A DNA stretch of 64,000 nucleotides, from the NCBI RefSeq assembly GCF_036416795.1, contig NZ_CP143867.1:4890001-4954000 (forward strand). Direction: 5' to 3'. Source of the DNA: Bacteroides sp. MSB163. Lineage in GTDB: Bacteria; Bacteroidota; Bacteroidia; Bacteroidales; Bacteroidaceae. The notes beneath the pieces are model-generated. The model searched no databases, was not told the DNA's origin, and saw nothing but the letters and a program-made list of their open reading frames with translations. This document shows, piece by piece, positions 1 to 8,655 of the stretch (the first letter of the stretch is position 1; each line of letters starts with the position of its first letter). The position numbers and the translations under genes were made by a program.

Positions 1-2
1 CT

Positions 3-383
3 TTCATAGCCGGTCGCATCAAGTTTATCTGTCTAAACACCAATGCTATCGAATTCGACTACTCCCGCCCCATCCCTGATTTTGAATTCATTAATGCCCA
101 GTTAGATGATCGCCGCGACGAGTACGACCGTACTATCTTCTCTATGCATATACGCCCGTTCTGTTTTGAATTCAACAATAATGTAGCTCAAGCTTTTCAA
201 TATTCCATTAAGCAATTTCCCAGATTGTTGTTCTGTACAGCTGCCCATGAACATCGTTTATTCGAAGAGGATCTTTTTGAGGATGGCGTGATGTACTACA
301 TGAGCGACTGCATGAAACACCGCAACTATTATATATTTACTGTAACCCCTGATGGATATGAGCGTGAAGTGGTCTATTATTAA
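3..383 (+). CDS. Metallophosphoesterase (calcineurin-like), 3' part only
   Basis: An open frame enters from the left edge and ends in TAA at 381-383, giving about 126 C-terminal residues. The piece reads FIAGRIKFICLNTNAIEFD near the edge, then SMHIRPF and a FCTAAHEH segment. This order matches the last metal-binding histidine blocks of calcineurin-like phosphoesterases, in which a GHxH-type motif closes the active site. The family hydrolyses phosphoesters with two metal ions; the substrate cannot be told from this part. The 3' end overlaps the next gene by about 30 bp, which suggests translational coupling. The family call is moderately sure because the N-terminal DxH and GNH(D/E) motifs lie outside the window. 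Confidence 0.65.
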   Translation, partial: FIAGRIKFICLNTNAIEFDYSRPIPDFEFINAQLDDRRDEYDRTIFSMHIRPFCFEFNNNVAQAFQYSIKQFPRLLFCTAAHEHRLFEEDLFEDGVMYYMSDCMKHRNYYIFTVTPDGYEREVVYY

Positions 384-1128
384 AGCACTGACGTGCTTCC
401 TTCTTGTATGTTCATCGGCCGGCCATGCACAAGAAGCCAGTACAATAACTATAGAGCCGCGCCGGGTATTCAGAGATACTGTTATCATTACAAAATATGA
501 TACCGTGTGGCTGGAGAAAGAAAAAGTAAAAATAGACAGTGCCAATATCAATAGTAAACGTTCCAGCCGTTATGATAAGCGTGTCCATCGCTATCGTAAA
601 CATTGGGAAAGCCTGATACCAACACATACAAAGCTGCAATTTGCCGGTAACATGGGATTGCTGTCTTTGGGTACAGGATGGGATTATGGAAAACGGAATC
701 AGTGGGAAACGGATATCTTTTTCGGTATTCTGCCTAAATACGACTCCAAACGTACTAAAATCACCATGACCCTGAAACAGAACTATATGCCATGGAGTAT
801 AGCTCTTGGAAAAGAATTTGCTGTCGAACCACTTGCATGCGGCATGTATTTCAATACAGTATTCGGCAGTGAATTTTGGACACATGAGCCCGAACGTTAT
901 CCAAAAGGCTATTACGGCTTCTCATCCAAGGTACGCATTCATGTATTTCTGGGACAACGTCTGACTTATAATATTCCCCCACGTTGGCGTCTGGGAGCAA
1001 GAGCCGTTACTTTTTATTATGAAATAAGTACCTGTGATCTGTATGTAGTAAGTGCATTCACCAACAAGTATCTGAAGCCCAAAGATTATCTCAGCTTATC
1101 GTTCGGACTGAAGACACAACTCTTCTAA
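352..1128 (+). CDS. Predicted outer-membrane protein, DUF3575-like
   Basis: A 258-residue protein with an N-terminal signal peptide (hydrophobic ALTCFLLVCSSAGHA, cleavage near HAQ). A second in-frame ATG at 358 is equally good as a start. After a charged segment (residues about 40-85, rich in K and R) the rest alternates aromatic and polar residues and ends in F (KTQLF), as in outer-membrane beta-barrels. Similar small Bacteroides proteins are annotated as outer-membrane or DUF3575-like proteins; I am not certain of the family. The start lies inside the upstream phosphoesterase gene, so the two are probably cotranscribed. A perfect 11-bp hairpin follows at 1148-1173. Confidence 0.7.
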   Translation: MDMSVKWSIIKALTCFLLVCSSAGHAQEASTITIEPRRVFRDTVIITKYDTVWLEKEKVKIDSANINSKRSSRYDKRVHRYRKHWESLIPTHTKLQFAGNMGLLSLGTGWDYGKRNQWETDIFFGILPKYDSKRTKITMTLKQNYMPWSIALGKEFAVEPLACGMYFNTVFGSEFWTHEPERYPKGYYGFSSKVRIHVFLGQRLTYNIPPRWRLGARAVTFYYEISTCDLYVVSAFTNKYLKPKDYLSLSFGLKTQLF

Positions 1129-1147
1129 CCTTCTCTATAACCACAAA

Positions 1148-1173
1148 GTCATGTCTGCTCACGCAGACATGAC
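1148..1173. terminator. Hairpin between converging genes
   Basis: Perfect 11-bp inverted repeat (GTCATGTCTGC / GCAGACATGAC) with a TCAC loop. It lies between the outer-membrane protein gene (+) and the small HicB-like gene (-). No T-run follows on either strand, so a terminator role is only likely from position. Confidence 0.45.
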
Positions 1174-1203
1174 CTCAAGAGAATTTATGGAATCGAACAC
1201 ATG

Positions 1204-1386
1204 TTATACAAACTCTTCAACCATGTACATATCTGTGACGAAGTCATCAACAATGTTACCAAGGTTCTCGCAGGCTTCATCAGGTGTTTCACCGTACGCA
1301 CTGCACATGATATTACTTTTCAAATAGGCGTAATAGCCGCCATCGGTAGTTGCCTCAATAGCATAATCATTTCTATTCAGTTTCAT
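1204..1386 (-). CDS. Small HicB-like / UPF0150-like protein
   Basis: A 60-residue protein whose core (TTDGGYYAYL ... CSAYGETPDEACENL) resembles the HicB antitoxin N-terminal fold: a strand pair, a G-[ED]T-x-[ED]EA turn and a helix. No HicA-type toxin and no DNA-binding tail are present, so this is an orphan small protein rather than a full antitoxin. The start is supported by an unusually strong Shine-Dalgarno for this organism: AAGGAG lies about seven bases upstream of the ATG. A CATCTTTG sequence further upstream is one base off the Bacteroides -7 box. Function is unknown. Confidence 0.6.
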   Translation of the reverse strand: MKLNRNDYAIEATTDGGYYAYLKSNIMCSAYGETPDEACENLGNIVDDFVTDMYMVEEFV

Positions 1387-1468
1387 ATCTAACTCCTTTC
1401 TTTTTTATTACGATGCAAAGATGGAGATTCAGTGTTACGGAAACATGTATAGGATATGACAATGATGT

Positions 1469-1513
1469 AAAAATGGCAAGGGCTGCATCTTCTTTGTGCG
1501 AAGTGCAGCCCTT
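1469..1513 (-). terminator. Rho-independent terminator of proS
   Basis: Read on the minus strand, a 10-bp stem (AAGGGCTGCA / TGCAGCCCTT, arms at 1504-1513 and 1478-1487) is followed after three bases by a run of five T. It begins 29 bp downstream of the proS stop. Confidence 0.85.
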
Positions 1514-1541
1514 TACTTTAGATCTTAAAATATCCTATATT

Positions 1542-3035
1542 TTAATAAGAACGAGCAAATAAAGCACGACAAGCGGAAGGTTTGCCTGTCACCATACAGA
1601 TACCCGGTTCTTTGTCATCATCCAAGAATGTTTCGAAAGGAATACAACGGATAGTTGCTTTTGTTTCTTCTTTAATCTTCTCCTCTGTTTCGACAGTACC
1701 ATCCCAGTGAGCAAGAATAAATCCACCTTCTTCAATCTTCTCCTTGAATTCATCATAACTATCCACTTTCGTGATATGAGAGTTACGGTAGTTAAGGGCT
1801 TTCTGATAGACATTAGTCTGGATTTCTTCCAACAGGTTCTTTACATATTCTTCGATGCCGTCGCAAGAAAGAGTTTCTTTCTCCAATGTATCGCGACGCA
1901 TAACTTCCATTGTATTGTTCTCCAAATCACGACCACCCATAACAAGACGTACCGGCACACCTTTCAGTTCATAATCAGCAAATTTGAAGCCCGGACGTTT
2001 GTTATCAGCATTGTCATACTTAACAGAAATACCCATAGACTTCAGTTTAGCAACAATGCCTGCTACTTTCTCGTTAATCTTCTGCAGCATCTCTGCGTTC
2101 TTATAGATAGGCACGATAACCACCTGTATTGGAGCCAGATGCGGAGGCAGTACAAGTCCGTTGTCATCAGAGTGAGTCATGATCAGTGCACCCATCAGGC
2201 GAGTAGATACCCCCCATGAAGTAGCCCAAACATATTCCATTTTGTTTTCCTTATTCACGAATTGCACGTCAAATGCCTTGGCGAAATTCTGCCCAAGGAA
2301 GTGAGACGTACCACTTTGCAAGGCTTTCCCATCCTGCATCATAGCTTCAATGGTATAAGTATCCAGTGCACCGGCAAAACGTTCATTAGCCGATTTTACA
2401 CCTTTCACTACGGGAACCGCCATGTACTTTTCGGCAAACTCGGCATATACATTCAGCATACGTACTGCTTCTTCTTCAGCTTCCTCACGGGTAGCATGTG
2501 CAGTATGCCCTTCCTGCCACAAAAATTCAGCTGTACGCAGGAAAAGGCGGGTACGCATTTCCCAACGCATTACGTTAGCCCATTGGTTACACAAGATAGG
2601 CAGGTCACGATAAGAATTAATCCAATTCTTATAAGTATTCCAAATGATGGTTTCTGAAGTAGGGCGGATGATCAGTTCTTCTTCCAACTTAGCTTCCGGA
2701 TCCACAATAACTCCGCTACCGTCAGGAGCATTTTTCAGGCGATGATGAGTAACGACTGCACATTCCTTTGCAAAACCTTCCACATGTTCTGCCTCACGGC
2801 TGAGGAAAGATTTCGGAATCAACAATGGGAAATAAGCATTCACATGCCCTGTTTCCTTAAACATATCGTCGAGTTGACGCTGTATTTTCTCCCAAATAGC
2901 GTATCCGTAAGGTTTAATCACCATACAGCCACGCACAGCTGACTGTTCTGCCAGGTCGGCCTTTACCACCAGTTCATTATACCACTGCGAATAATTCTCG
3001 CTGCGTTTGGTCAGGTCTTTTAATTCTACTGCCAT
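1542..3035 (-). CDS. proS: Prolyl-tRNA synthetase (type without editing insertion)
   Basis: A 497-residue class II aminoacyl-tRNA synthetase that charges tRNA-Pro with proline in the cytoplasm. The class II motif 2 region (NQWANVMRWEMRTRLFLRTAEFLWQEGHTAH) and the preceding RPTSET are visible in the first third. The anticodon-binding domain follows (APIQVVIVPI). The C-terminus has the zinc-domain style ending with CIPFE, CMVTGKPS and a terminal Y, typical of the archaeal/eukaryote-like ProRS of about 480-500 residues rather than the long bacterial form. The ATG at 3033-3035 fits the family start. A promoter lies at 3084-3116 and a terminator at 1469-1513, so it is probably monocistronic. Confidence 0.97.
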   Translation of the reverse strand: MAVELKDLTKRSENYSQWYNELVVKADLAEQSAVRGCMVIKPYGYAIWEKIQRQLDDMFKETGHVNAYFPLLIPKSFLSREAEHVEGFAKECAVVTHHRLKNAPDGSGVIVDPEAKLEEELIIRPTSETIIWNTYKNWINSYRDLPILCNQWANVMRWEMRTRLFLRTAEFLWQEGHTAHATREEAEEEAVRMLNVYAEFAEKYMAVPVVKGVKSANERFAGALDTYTIEAMMQDGKALQSGTSHFLGQNFAKAFDVQFVNKENKMEYVWATSWGVSTRLMGALIMTHSDDNGLVLPPHLAPIQVVIVPIYKNAEMLQKINEKVAGIVAKLKSMGISVKYDNADNKRPGFKFADYELKGVPVRLVMGGRDLENNTMEVMRRDTLEKETLSCDGIEEYVKNLLEEIQTNVYQKALNYRNSHITKVDSYDEFKEKIEEGGFILAHWDGTVETEEKIKEETKATIRCIPFETFLDDDKEPGICMVTGKPSACRALFARSY

Positions 3036-3083
3036 TTTATTTTGTTTTTTAAAGTTTTTCGGATGTATCTATTAAATAGTCGG

Positions 3084-3116
3084 CAAAAGTACGAAAATTT
3101 GTGTATTTTCTCCCAA
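3084..3116 (-). promoter_or_regulatory. Bacteroides-type promoter of proS
   Basis: On the minus strand TACTTTTG (3084-3091) matches the -7 consensus TAnnTTTG. A TTGG, one base off TTTG, lies 21 bp upstream (3113-3116). It sits about 50 bp before the proS ATG. Confidence 0.6.
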
Positions 3117-3160
3117 TATTTATAATAAAAACAACTTGCTTGAATCAACATCAAAAAACC

Positions 3161-3454
3161 TCAATTACTAATAATCATCTCCCAGTCATCAAGAACAATC
3201 ATTTCCCAGTTCGGAACACTACCTTCCACATGAGTAACAGATATACCATAAACTGAAAGGCTCTTATCAAAATGGGAGAATTCAATGAGAGCGGTTTCTT
3301 CTCCCTTTTGAATACGAAGATTTAAGAAATCACTCATTTGTTCCCAATCGGTAGGTCCAATGGCTAAAGATTGAATCACTCTACCGTCAAGTGGTGCACC
3401 AATGACAATGTCTTTAATGCGTTCAACAAAAGAAAGGGCTTGTTCGTAGGTCAT
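3161..3454 (-). CDS. Hypothetical protein, 97 aa
   Basis: A 97-residue soluble acidic protein with no signal peptide or membrane segment. It starts MTYEQALSF and ends in a repeated WEMI pattern (NWEMIVLDDWEMIISN). I do not recognise a family. It is a credible gene because a well-formed Bacteroides promoter (3471-3502) lies just upstream of the ATG. It sits between tRNA-Gly and proS on the same strand. Confidence 0.65.
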   Translation of the reverse strand: MTYEQALSFVERIKDIVIGAPLDGRVIQSLAIGPTDWEQMSDFLNLRIQKGEETALIEFSHFDKSLSVYGISVTHVEGSVPNWEMIVLDDWEMIISN

Positions 3455-3470
3455 AACAAAATGTTTTCTG

Positions 3471-3502
3471 CAAAGATACTATTAATCACAAACAGGGGCA
3501 AA
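3471..3502 (-). promoter_or_regulatory. Bacteroides-type promoter
   Basis: Minus strand: TTTG (3499-3502), 20 bp spacer, TATCTTTG (3471-3478). Both boxes match the TTTG / TAnnTTTG consensus with ideal spacing, upstream of the 97-aa hypothetical gene. Confidence 0.8.
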
Positions 3503-3565
3503 TCGAATTATATAAACGATAATAAAAAAAGCAGCTACTTACCGTAACTGCTTAACTTTCAAAAG

Positions 3566-3638
3566 AGCGGCAAACGAGGCTCGAACTCGCGACCCTCAGC
3601 TTGGGAAGCTGATGCTCTACCAACTGAGCTACTGCCGC
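3566..3638 (-). tRNA. tRNA-Gly (anticodon CCC)
   Basis: The minus strand folds into a full cloverleaf: acceptor GCGGCAG / TTGCCGC, D-arm GCTC...GAGC, anticodon stem TCAGC / GCTGA with loop TTCCCAA, and a T-arm containing TTCGAGC. The anticodon CCC reads GGG (glycine). Including the discriminator base the gene is 73 nt; the 3' CCA is not encoded. Confidence 0.95.
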
Positions 3639-3661
3639 ATTGCTTTCTTAAAAAGACGGTG

Positions 3662-3692
3662 CAAAGGTAAAAGAAGTTTTTTTATATTCAAA
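3662..3692 (-). promoter_or_regulatory. Promoter of tRNA-Gly
   Basis: Minus strand: TTTG (3689-3692), 19 bp spacer, TACCTTTG (3662-3669), ending 23 bp before the tRNA 5' end. This is a full match to the Bacteroides consensus. Confidence 0.8.
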
Positions 3693-3732
3693 AATAAAAA
3701 TGTACTTTTACAGCCACTAAAGTGAAAAAAAT

Positions 3733-4242
3733 ATGAAACGAATCATACTCATTACCGGAGGTGCACGCTCCGGTAAAAGTAGCCATGCAGAAAAACTGGC
3801 GCTAAGTCTCTCTCCTACTCCTGTTTACCTTGCTACCGCACGTATTTGGGATGAAGAATTCCGACAACGTGTAATTCGCCATCAACAAAGACGCGGACCG
3901 GAATGGACAAACATAGAAGAAGAAAAAGAACTAAGCCGCCATCATTTGAGCGGACGGACTGTACTGATAGACTGTGTTACCTTATGGTGTACAAACTTCT
4001 TCTTTGATGTAAATACAGATACTGATAGCGCCCTGACAGCCGCCAAAGAAGAATTCGACCGTTTTACAGTACAAGATGCCACCTTCATCTTTGTTACTAA
4101 TGAAATAGGTATGGGGGCTACTTCAGAAAACGAAGTTCAGCGTAAGTTCACAGATATGCAAGGTTGGATGAACCAGTACATCGCCAAACACGCTGATGAA
4201 GTATGGTTGATGGTATCAGGGATTCCGGTGAAAGTGAAATAG
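3733..4242 (+). CDS. cobU: Adenosylcobinamide kinase / guanylyltransferase
   Basis: A 169-residue cytoplasmic enzyme that phosphorylates adenosylcobinamide and transfers GMP to it, giving AdoCbi-GDP. The P-loop GGARSGKS is at residues 9-16, followed by VYLATA and by RHQQRRGPEW, whose His50 corresponds to the guanylylated histidine of the family. The DCVTLW and TNEIGMG blocks are also present. It is slightly shorter than the roughly 180 residues of typical CobU. It heads the run cobU-cobT-cobS-cobC, 66 bp before cobT. I see no cobalamin riboswitch upstream; the 95 bp to the tRNA hold only a weak TACTTTTA box. Confidence 0.95.
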   Translation: MKRIILITGGARSGKSSHAEKLALSLSPTPVYLATARIWDEEFRQRVIRHQQRRGPEWTNIEEEKELSRHHLSGRTVLIDCVTLWCTNFFFDVNTDTDSALTAAKEEFDRFTVQDATFIFVTNEIGMGATSENEVQRKFTDMQGWMNQYIAKHADEVWLMVSGIPVKVK

Positions 4243-4308
4243 AGAGAAGGAAAAATGACAGAATGGTAAGATAATAAAATAGTAAGATCCAAAATTATAA
4301 ATATACAT

Positions 4309-5346
4309 ATGAAAACATTTAAGATAATACGTCCGGACGAGAATATCCGTCCAGCATTGATTGATAAAATCAATAATCTAACTAAACCCAAAGGCTCATT
4401 AGGGACTCTCGAAGAACTGGCTCTGCAAATAGGCTGGATACAACAAACTCTGTCTCCCACCCTGCAACATCCACAGAATATTATCTTTGCCGCTGATCAT
4501 GGCATTGTAGACGAAGGTGTCAGCCTTTCGCCTAAAGAAGTTACCTGGCAACAGATCAGTAATTTCTTACATGGAGGTGCCGGAGTGAATTTCCTTTGCC
4601 GACAGCATGGATTTACCCTGAAGATAGTAGATGCCGGTGTAGATTATGATTTACCTTATGATACAGGTGTCATTAACATGAAAGTGCGGAAAAGTACCCG
4701 AAATTATCTGCATGAAGCTGCTATGACAGAAGAGGAAATGGAACTATGCTTGGAGCGCGGTGCAGAAGTTGTACGCAATTGCCATAAAGAAGGTAGCAAT
4801 ATACTCAGTTTTGGGGAAATGGGTATTGGAAATACATCTTCCTCATCTCTGTGGATGACTTGCTTTACAAACATTCCTCTGGAGCAATGTGTAGGTGCGG
4901 GAAGCGGACTGGATAATGTCGGTATCCGTCATAAATATGAAGTATTAAAACAGTCATTAGATAACTACAGGGGAGACCATTCTCCCCATGATATCATCCG
5001 CTATTTTGGAGGTCTGGAAATGGTGATGGCAGTAGGTGCTATGCTTCAGGCAGCCGAACTTGGAATAGTTATTATGGTAGATGGATTCATTATGACAAAC
5101 TGTATTCTGGCTGCCAGCAAATTATATCCGGAAGTACTGCATTATGCTATTTTCGGACATTGTGGAGATGAAACAGGTCATAAACTGCTACTCGATCACA
5201 TGGAAGCCAGACCGCTTTTAAATTTAGGTCTGCGTTTGGGTGAAGGAACAGGTGCCATCTGTGCATATCCCATTGTGCAGTCCGCCATACGCATGATTAA
5301 TGAAATGGATAACTTCGCACATGCTTCTATAACAAAGTATTTTTAA
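4309..5346 (+). CDS. cobT: Nicotinate-nucleotide--dimethylbenzimidazole phosphoribosyltransferase
   Basis: A 345-residue enzyme that transfers phosphoribose from nicotinate mononucleotide to a lower-ligand base, giving alpha-ribazole phosphate. Family blocks are clear: LTKPKGSLGTLEELA near the N-terminus, FAADHGIV, GGAGVNF, FGEMGIGNTSSS and, near the C-terminus, LGEGTGAI, where Glu312 matches the catalytic glutamate of CobT. Length is normal for the family. It lies between cobU and cobS, and its stop is only 4 bp before the cobS ATG. No dimethylbenzimidazole synthase is in the window, so the base may come from elsewhere in the genome or from outside the cell. Confidence 0.96.
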   Translation: MKTFKIIRPDENIRPALIDKINNLTKPKGSLGTLEELALQIGWIQQTLSPTLQHPQNIIFAADHGIVDEGVSLSPKEVTWQQISNFLHGGAGVNFLCRQHGFTLKIVDAGVDYDLPYDTGVINMKVRKSTRNYLHEAAMTEEEMELCLERGAEVVRNCHKEGSNILSFGEMGIGNTSSSSLWMTCFTNIPLEQCVGAGSGLDNVGIRHKYEVLKQSLDNYRGDHSPHDIIRYFGGLEMVMAVGAMLQAAELGIVIMVDGFIMTNCILAASKLYPEVLHYAIFGHCGDETGHKLLLDHMEARPLLNLGLRLGEGTGAICAYPIVQSAIRMINEMDNFAHASITKYF

Positions 5347-5350
5347 ACGT

Positions 5351-6139
5351 ATGAAAGTCCTCGCAGCATTCATCTTCTTCACCCGGCTTCCATTTTGGAG
5401 AATCAAAGAAGTTCCGGCTAAATACTTCAAACGTATCGTTCCATACTGGCCATTAGCTGGATGGCTGACGGGTGGTATTATGGTCGGCATACTGTGGATA
5501 GCAGCTCAGATACTTCCCATTTCCATCGCATGGGTACTTGCCATCCTCTCCCGATTGCTTATCACAGGCTGTCTGCACGAAGACGGACTGGCTGATTTTT
5601 TTGATGGCTTTGGTGGAGGAACCACTAAAGGACGGACACTTGCCATTATGAAAGATTCCCAGATAGGAAGTTATGGCGTTATAGGATTAATAGTCTATTT
5701 CTTGCTATTATTCTTACTTTTGGAAAATCTACCTTTGAAACTGATTTGTGTTCTCGTAATTTGTGGCGACTGCTGGTCTAAATTCTGTGCTTCACAAATC
5801 ATCAATTATTTACCTTATGCACGAAAAGAAGAAGAAAGCAAGGCGAAAGTTGTGTATGACCGTATGACCTGGCAAGAGTTATTGACAGGATTCATCTGTG
5901 GATTTTTACCTATTATATTATTTTTGCCGATAGATTTCTGGCCGGTCATGATCTGCCCGATTCTGACATTCAGTCTATTGTATTGGTTAATGAAACGTCG
6001 TCTTCAAGGTTATACAGGAGATTGCTGCGGAGCTACATTCCTGCTTTGTGAACTTTCATTCTATTTGGGTGCAGTAATCTTGCTGTATGCACATATCAAA
6101 TACGGTAACCCGGATTTTATTAATGTTTATTTAAAATAA
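5351..6139 (+). CDS. cobS: Cobalamin synthase (AdoCbi-GDP ribazoletransferase)
   Basis: A 262-residue integral membrane enzyme that joins AdoCbi-GDP with alpha-ribazole (phosphate). It has about six hydrophobic spans and the CobS signature HEDGLADFFDGFGGG, an acidic metal-binding loop, at roughly residues 77-91. The second conserved block, GYTGDCCGATF, appears near residue 222. Length is normal. It is packed between cobT (4 bp) and cobC (7 bp), so the three are almost certainly one transcript. Confidence 0.95.
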   Translation: MKVLAAFIFFTRLPFWRIKEVPAKYFKRIVPYWPLAGWLTGGIMVGILWIAAQILPISIAWVLAILSRLLITGCLHEDGLADFFDGFGGGTTKGRTLAIMKDSQIGSYGVIGLIVYFLLLFLLLENLPLKLICVLVICGDCWSKFCASQIINYLPYARKEEESKAKVVYDRMTWQELLTGFICGFLPIILFLPIDFWPVMICPILTFSLLYWLMKRRLQGYTGDCCGATFLLCELSFYLGAVILLYAHIKYGNPDFINVYLK

Positions 6140-6146
6140 TAATTAT

Positions 6147-6692
6147 ATGGAAGTTATTTTTATCAGACATACCTCAGTAGATGTCCCTCCCGGAGTGTGC
6201 TACGGACAAACAGATGTTCCTTTGCGAAACAGTTTCGAACAAGAAGCTGCCGTCACATCCGGAAATTTAAAATCTTACCGTCCGAAAGGGAGAGATTTCG
6301 ATTATGTATATACCAGTCCGCTATCCCGTTGTGTACGTCTTGCTACCTATTGCGGATATCCTGATGCCGAACGTGACGACCGAATTATGGAAATGAACTT
6401 CGGAAATTGGGAGATGAAGAATTTTGATGAAATAAGTGATCCAAGGCTGAAAGAATGGTATGCCGACTACATAAACGTACCTGCCACAAACGGTGAATCA
6501 TTTGCCATACAGTATCAACGTGTCGCCAGTTTTCTGGATGAACTGAGAGAAAAGAATTATGAAAAAGTAGCCATATTTGCACATGGAGGCGTATTGATTT
6601 GCGCCCAACTTTATGCAGGAGCTATAAAACAGGAAGAGGCATTCAGTGCTTTGACTGCCTATGGAGGAATCATTCAGTTGAAATTTGATTAG
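6147..6692 (+). CDS. cobC: Alpha-ribazole phosphatase (histidine phosphatase family)
   Basis: A 181-residue member of the histidine phosphatase superfamily, expected to remove the 5'-phosphate from alpha-ribazole phosphate or adenosylcobalamin phosphate. The catalytic RHT motif is at residues 7-9, followed by YGQTDVPL, the YTSPLSRC arginine block, EMNFGNWE and the second catalytic histidine in FAHGGVL. It ends the cobUTSC operon. Its 3' end overlaps the convergent sensor-kinase gene by 23 bp. Confidence 0.92.
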   Translation: MEVIFIRHTSVDVPPGVCYGQTDVPLRNSFEQEAAVTSGNLKSYRPKGRDFDYVYTSPLSRCVRLATYCGYPDAERDDRIMEMNFGNWEMKNFDEISDPRLKEWYADYINVPATNGESFAIQYQRVASFLDELREKNYEKVAIFAHGGVLICAQLYAGAIKQEEAFSALTAYGGIIQLKFD

Positions 6693-8655
6693 CAGCTTGA
6701 GCTTGTATACTAAACAGAACCAATGGCCCTTCTGCCGCACCTTCCTGCACTTTATAAGTGCCATTGAAAGCATGAACAAAATGTGCATTGATCTCATGAC
6801 GAATCAGTGCAGTTTTGTTTTCAAAGCGGGCCTTAGCCAAAGGGGTACCGGTCACTCTGAAGAATAACATGTTCTTCTCTTTATCGTACCTAATGCGAAT
6901 AACAATATTATATGTATTTTCATCATTCTCTGACGGTACCAGCAGACTGGACAATAATGAAGAGAACTTGTTTTTATCCGTACTTATCATCCTATTTTCC
7001 ACATCCGTTTTCAAACGAACAGTTACACGTCCGTTGCCACTCTGTTCAGCAATGGTAATCTCTTTCCGGCATAATTCTACCAATTCACATTCTTCCTGCA
7101 CATATTGTGTCTTACCGGATTCAAGACGGGAAAGTTCCAGAATACTATTAACATACGTCAATAGGTTTTCCGCATTCTCCTGAATCATCTTGCCATATTC
7201 TACTTTTGCTTCTGCAGTGAGTTCTTTCGATTCCGTCAACAGTTCGGCAAAACCTACCACCACATTCAACGGAGTACGTATGTCATGACTGATTTCAGAT
7301 TGCAAACGGTCTTTAGTGGTGTTATCCGCTTCTGCCTGCATGGCCGCATTTACCGTCACTTTTTCAGCCGCAGCGATTTTCCGCGATATATAACGTGTAT
7401 AAAGATAAAAAATAAGTATCAGTACCAGTAATGTGATAAGAAACAGGAAGCCGCGCTTATAGTTGGTATCCTTTATTTTTTGCTTCTCCAGAAGAAGGTC
7501 GTCAATATGATAGATTTCCTTCATTTGTCGCAACTGATTTGCAGAAAAAGCATTGTCCAATGAGTCCTGAGTCCGTATGAGGTAACGTTTTGTCTCAATA
7601 GCCCCGTCAATATCACCTTTGTCAACCTGGGTGGACGCCTTATAATTAATAAGCGTAGCAAAAGTGGATACATAATGATTCAATACTACCGGTGTCACTT
7701 CATCTATCAGGGCAATACTTTTGTCATACTCCTGTGTACGGGCATAATATTGCAATTGTACAAGCTGGACATTCAACCAGAAAACCGGATCTACATGATC
7801 TTCCAATAATGCCTTTGCTTTATTTATATGTTCCAGAGCAATATGATAAGTTCCCTTATTCATATACAAGAGAACATATTTTATCTGGCAGTCAATCTCA
7901 AAATTACTCCAATTTTTCCGTGTCTCAGGTTCACGGGTTATGACTTCCTGTAAGGCCTCATCCATTTGTTGAACATAAGGTCGCCTCAAGCTATCTCTTC
8001 CCGTATTACCATATACTTGAGCAATACGCGAAAGAATATCCACACGCAAACTGGTCTTAGTCCGGGGAGTAAAACGTTGATAAGCTTTTAAAAAGATGTT
8101 CAATGCTTCATCCACTCTGCTGGATACTCCGTATGCACATCCTAAACTATTGTATGATGCTATCTCACCATTATTACTATTGTGTTCCAAGGATTCTGCC
8201 AATGTTTCTTTTGCCACATATACAGCCTTTTCTATCTGCCTTTTAGAAGCCAGGGCACGGCTGATCGCAGCTTTCTGCTCCAGGTAATAATCATATGTAC
8301 CTACTTCAGGAGCATATTTTTCCAGTTTATCCACCCAATATGCCAAACTGTCCGCATCATGTAATTTGTCATAGCAAGATGCCAGATAATAAGCACCCAG
8401 ATTCTCATAAATTATATTTTTCTGGATACACGCTTCCTGATATAAAGCGGTTGAGAAAGTTTTGTTATAAGGAGCGTACTGATGTCTGTAAGCCATATCA
8501 CGCAGGTAAGTAAGTTTAGGAAGCGTGCCCGGCATGGACTGCGCTATTTTCAGAATACTGTCCTGATATTGCTGTGCATTGGCATCTTCTGCATATAACA
8601 CATAAGGATACATACTCAGCAAACAAAACCATATAATTAGTATATGCTTCATCAT
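6670..8655 (-). CDS. TPR sensor kinase-like protein with degenerate ATPase domain
   Basis: A 661-residue protein: signal peptide (MMKHILIIWFCLLSM), a long helical TPR-type periplasmic region (about 30-395), one membrane span (around FLFLITLLVLILIFYLY), then a HisKA domain with a good H-box SHDIRTPLN (His457). The region that should be the HATPase domain is degraded: the N-box position reads FSSLLSSLLVPSEN without the usual N-x-x-x-N, and the DxGxG and GxGLG boxes are missing. Dimerisation and phosphorylation in trans are possible, but ATP binding looks lost. Its start overlaps the upstream kinase gene by 4 bp (ATGA-type), so they are coupled. No response regulator is adjacent. Confidence 0.85.
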   Translation of the reverse strand: MMKHILIIWFCLLSMYPYVLYAEDANAQQYQDSILKIAQSMPGTLPKLTYLRDMAYRHQYAPYNKTFSTALYQEACIQKNIIYENLGAYYLASCYDKLHDADSLAYWVDKLEKYAPEVGTYDYYLEQKAAISRALASKRQIEKAVYVAKETLAESLEHNSNNGEIASYNSLGCAYGVSSRVDEALNIFLKAYQRFTPRTKTSLRVDILSRIAQVYGNTGRDSLRRPYVQQMDEALQEVITREPETRKNWSNFEIDCQIKYVLLYMNKGTYHIALEHINKAKALLEDHVDPVFWLNVQLVQLQYYARTQEYDKSIALIDEVTPVVLNHYVSTFATLINYKASTQVDKGDIDGAIETKRYLIRTQDSLDNAFSANQLRQMKEIYHIDDLLLEKQKIKDTNYKRGFLFLITLLVLILIFYLYTRYISRKIAAAEKVTVNAAMQAEADNTTKDRLQSEISHDIRTPLNVVVGFAELLTESKELTAEAKVEYGKMIQENAENLLTYVNSILELSRLESGKTQYVQEECELVELCRKEITIAEQSGNGRVTVRLKTDVENRMISTDKNKFSSLLSSLLVPSENDENTYNIVIRIRYDKEKNMLFFRVTGTPLAKARFENKTALIRHEINAHFVHAFNGTYKVQEGAAEGPLVLFSIQAQAANQISTE

